A DNA stretch of 64,000 nucleotides, taken from NCBI GenBank assembly GCA_017306155.1, contig JAFKJB010000006.1, positions 62,001 through 126,000 on the forward strand, read 5' to 3'. Each line of letters starts with the position of its first letter. The first letter of the stretch is position 1. Made by a program: the position numbers and the translations under genes. Shown here one piece after another: positions 63,078 to 64,000 of the stretch. Under the pieces are notes generated by a model, which saw nothing but the letters and a program-made list of their open reading frames with translations, was not told the DNA's origin and did no database searches. The stretch is from Nitrosospira multiformis. Its GTDB lineage: Bacteria; Pseudomonadota; Gammaproteobacteria; Burkholderiales; Nitrosomonadaceae.

Positions 63078-63243
63078 CTGTCAGTCTCTATTCGACTGAA
63101 AACCCAGGTAGCGGTTAGGCCACGACCTATAATCAGAACCACGAATGGAGCTTGCCTCCCGTGGAATGACTCGGCGCATGGTCGCCATCAGCAGGAAAGT
63201 TTTTTCCGGGCGAGGAATCCGTGTGTGAAATATGTTGCTGCCA

Positions 63244-64000
63244 TCAGCGTATATAATCGAACAAGGAAAGGCTTTGCACTTTCAGAAATGCCTTCTGTGT
63301 AGCTTCCAGATAGGTTCGCTGCTGAGTCAGATCACTGATGGCTGCAACGTAGTCCACATCCCGTAATTCCGACAACTGCTGCTTGTACTGAATATTCAAA
63401 TCTTCGCCGCGTTCATTCAAAGCATCGATTTCCTTCATGCGCGTTCCTGTCGATGCCTGCGTCTTGAGCACATTGTCGAGCGCATTGGACAGGTTCACTT
63501 GCGCAGTATCCAGACCGGTAGCGAGAGCTGCCTTGCCCGCCGGGTCGGTTACCGGCGTTTCGAGCAGATCAGCCAGATCCGATAGTGTCTTGAACATGCT
63601 GTGGTAGCCGCCTCCGGCCGCAGGAATGCGTTCGAACACTTCTCGTCCCGATTCATTTACCGCAAGCTGCCGGGATGAGCTGGCTTGTATCATGCGCAGG
63701 CCTTCATCGCCGACATATTGCACCCCGCTCCCGATATCCTCAAACGGTCTGGTTGAACCCTGATAACCGGAAAAGAGATATTGCCCGTTTACATCCTTTC
63801 GATTGGCCAAACCCAGAAGTTCACCCAGACTCGCGCGCAACTCAGTGGCAATGGTTTCACGTCCGCTGTCGTTCAGCGTGCCGTTTCCGGCAGCCACGGT
63901 AAGCTCCTGCGCCCTTTGCAGCAGGGCTGTAATGCCGCCAAGAGTACTTTCCAGCATGTTGAGACTGGCCATGCCATTTTGCCGGTTCAACGCGTATTGA
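63244..64000 (-). CDS. flgL: Flagellar hook-filament junction protein FlgL (C-terminal part)
   Basis: The frame is open to the right edge of the window; codons for Gln-Tyr-Ala precede the TTG at 63990, so the gene continues beyond 64000 and the N-terminus is missing. About 252 residues are seen. Typical FlgL stretches are 'LQRAQELTVAAGNGTLNDSG', 'GLANRKDVNGQYLFSGYQGS' and the C-terminal 'DYVAAISDLTQQRTYLEATQ' with 'KAFLKVQSLSLFDYI'. FlgL forms the second junction ring between hook and filament. flgK would be expected upstream, outside the window. Confidence 0.94.
   Translation of the reverse strand, partial: QYALNRQNGMASLNMLESTLGGITALLQRAQELTVAAGNGTLNDSGRETIATELRASLGELLGLANRKDVNGQYLFSGYQGSTRPFEDIGSGVQYVGDEGLRMIQASSSRQLAVNESGREVFERIPAAGGGYHSMFKTLSDLADLLETPVTDPAGKAALATGLDTAQVNLSNALDNVLKTQASTGTRMKEIDALNERGEDLNIQYKQQLSELRDVDYVAAISDLTQQRTYLEATQKAFLKVQSLSLFDYIR

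Overview
The window reads as chromosome of a Gram-negative betaproteobacterium, most likely an ammonia oxidiser of the Nitrosospira type (Nitrosomonadaceae). This is inferred from several features seen together: PEP-CTERM proteins including a TIGR03118 protein, a DUF3579 gene, paired DUF1269 genes, a membrane-anchored periplasmic protein of a type I associate with ammonia and methane oxidisers, and a betaproteobacterial fli cluster with fliE divergent from fliF. No rRNA, tRNA, CRISPR array or replication origin was recognised. Family names come from reading the proteins; no database search was run.

Bases 1-8113: the tail of a CelD/FemAB-type acetyltransferase, a decayed IS256-type transposase, a membrane-anchored periplasmic protein opposite an HxlR regulator, a maltose O-acetyltransferase-like protein, a DUF3293 protein, a hexose-6-phosphate mutarotase and a full-length HrpA helicase. 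Bases 8114-14936: two adjacent paralogues resembling only the N-terminal part of Tc-toxin A-like proteins, a tiny membrane protein, a TIGR03118/PEP-CTERM protein, a polypurine tract, a DUF1269 protein and a secreted coiled-coil protein.

Bases 15185-21862: tmk and holB, then a decayed PEP-CTERM gene, then scars of tatD and of an ankyrin gene, then a divergent coiled-coil DNA-binding protein and tyrosine recombinase that resemble the TnpT/TnpS cointegrate-resolution pair of Tn4651-type transposons without a transposase, and then the intact tatD and ankyrin genes. The gene order and the scars suggest that a mobile module entered a tmk-holB-tatD locus. Bases 21866-34000: small enzymes and regulators (two VOC proteins, an SDR, a second DUF1269 protein, MgtC, a PIG3-type quinone oxidoreductase, a DJ-1/PfpI protein, a flavin monooxygenase), an orphan serine resolvase, a glycosyltransferase, a DUF3579 protein, Ada and a lytic transglycosylase. 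Bases 34235-40908: two secreted proteins, uvrB, an aspartate aminotransferase, an unrecognised 362-residue protein and a PEP-CTERM protein.

Bases 40911-64000 are a flagellar cluster. One minus-strand block runs fliF-G-H-I-J-K-L-M-N-O-P-Q-R (MS ring, switch, export ATPase, hook length, export gate). A second minus-strand block runs fliC, flaG, fliD, fliS, fliT, a second fliK-like gene and a stand-alone FlhB C-terminal domain. fliE lies between the blocks on the plus strand. Upstream of fliC are a NarL-type response regulator and its histidine kinase, a thioredoxin-like protein, a degenerate EAL-HDOD protein and the 3' part of flgL, which runs off the right edge.
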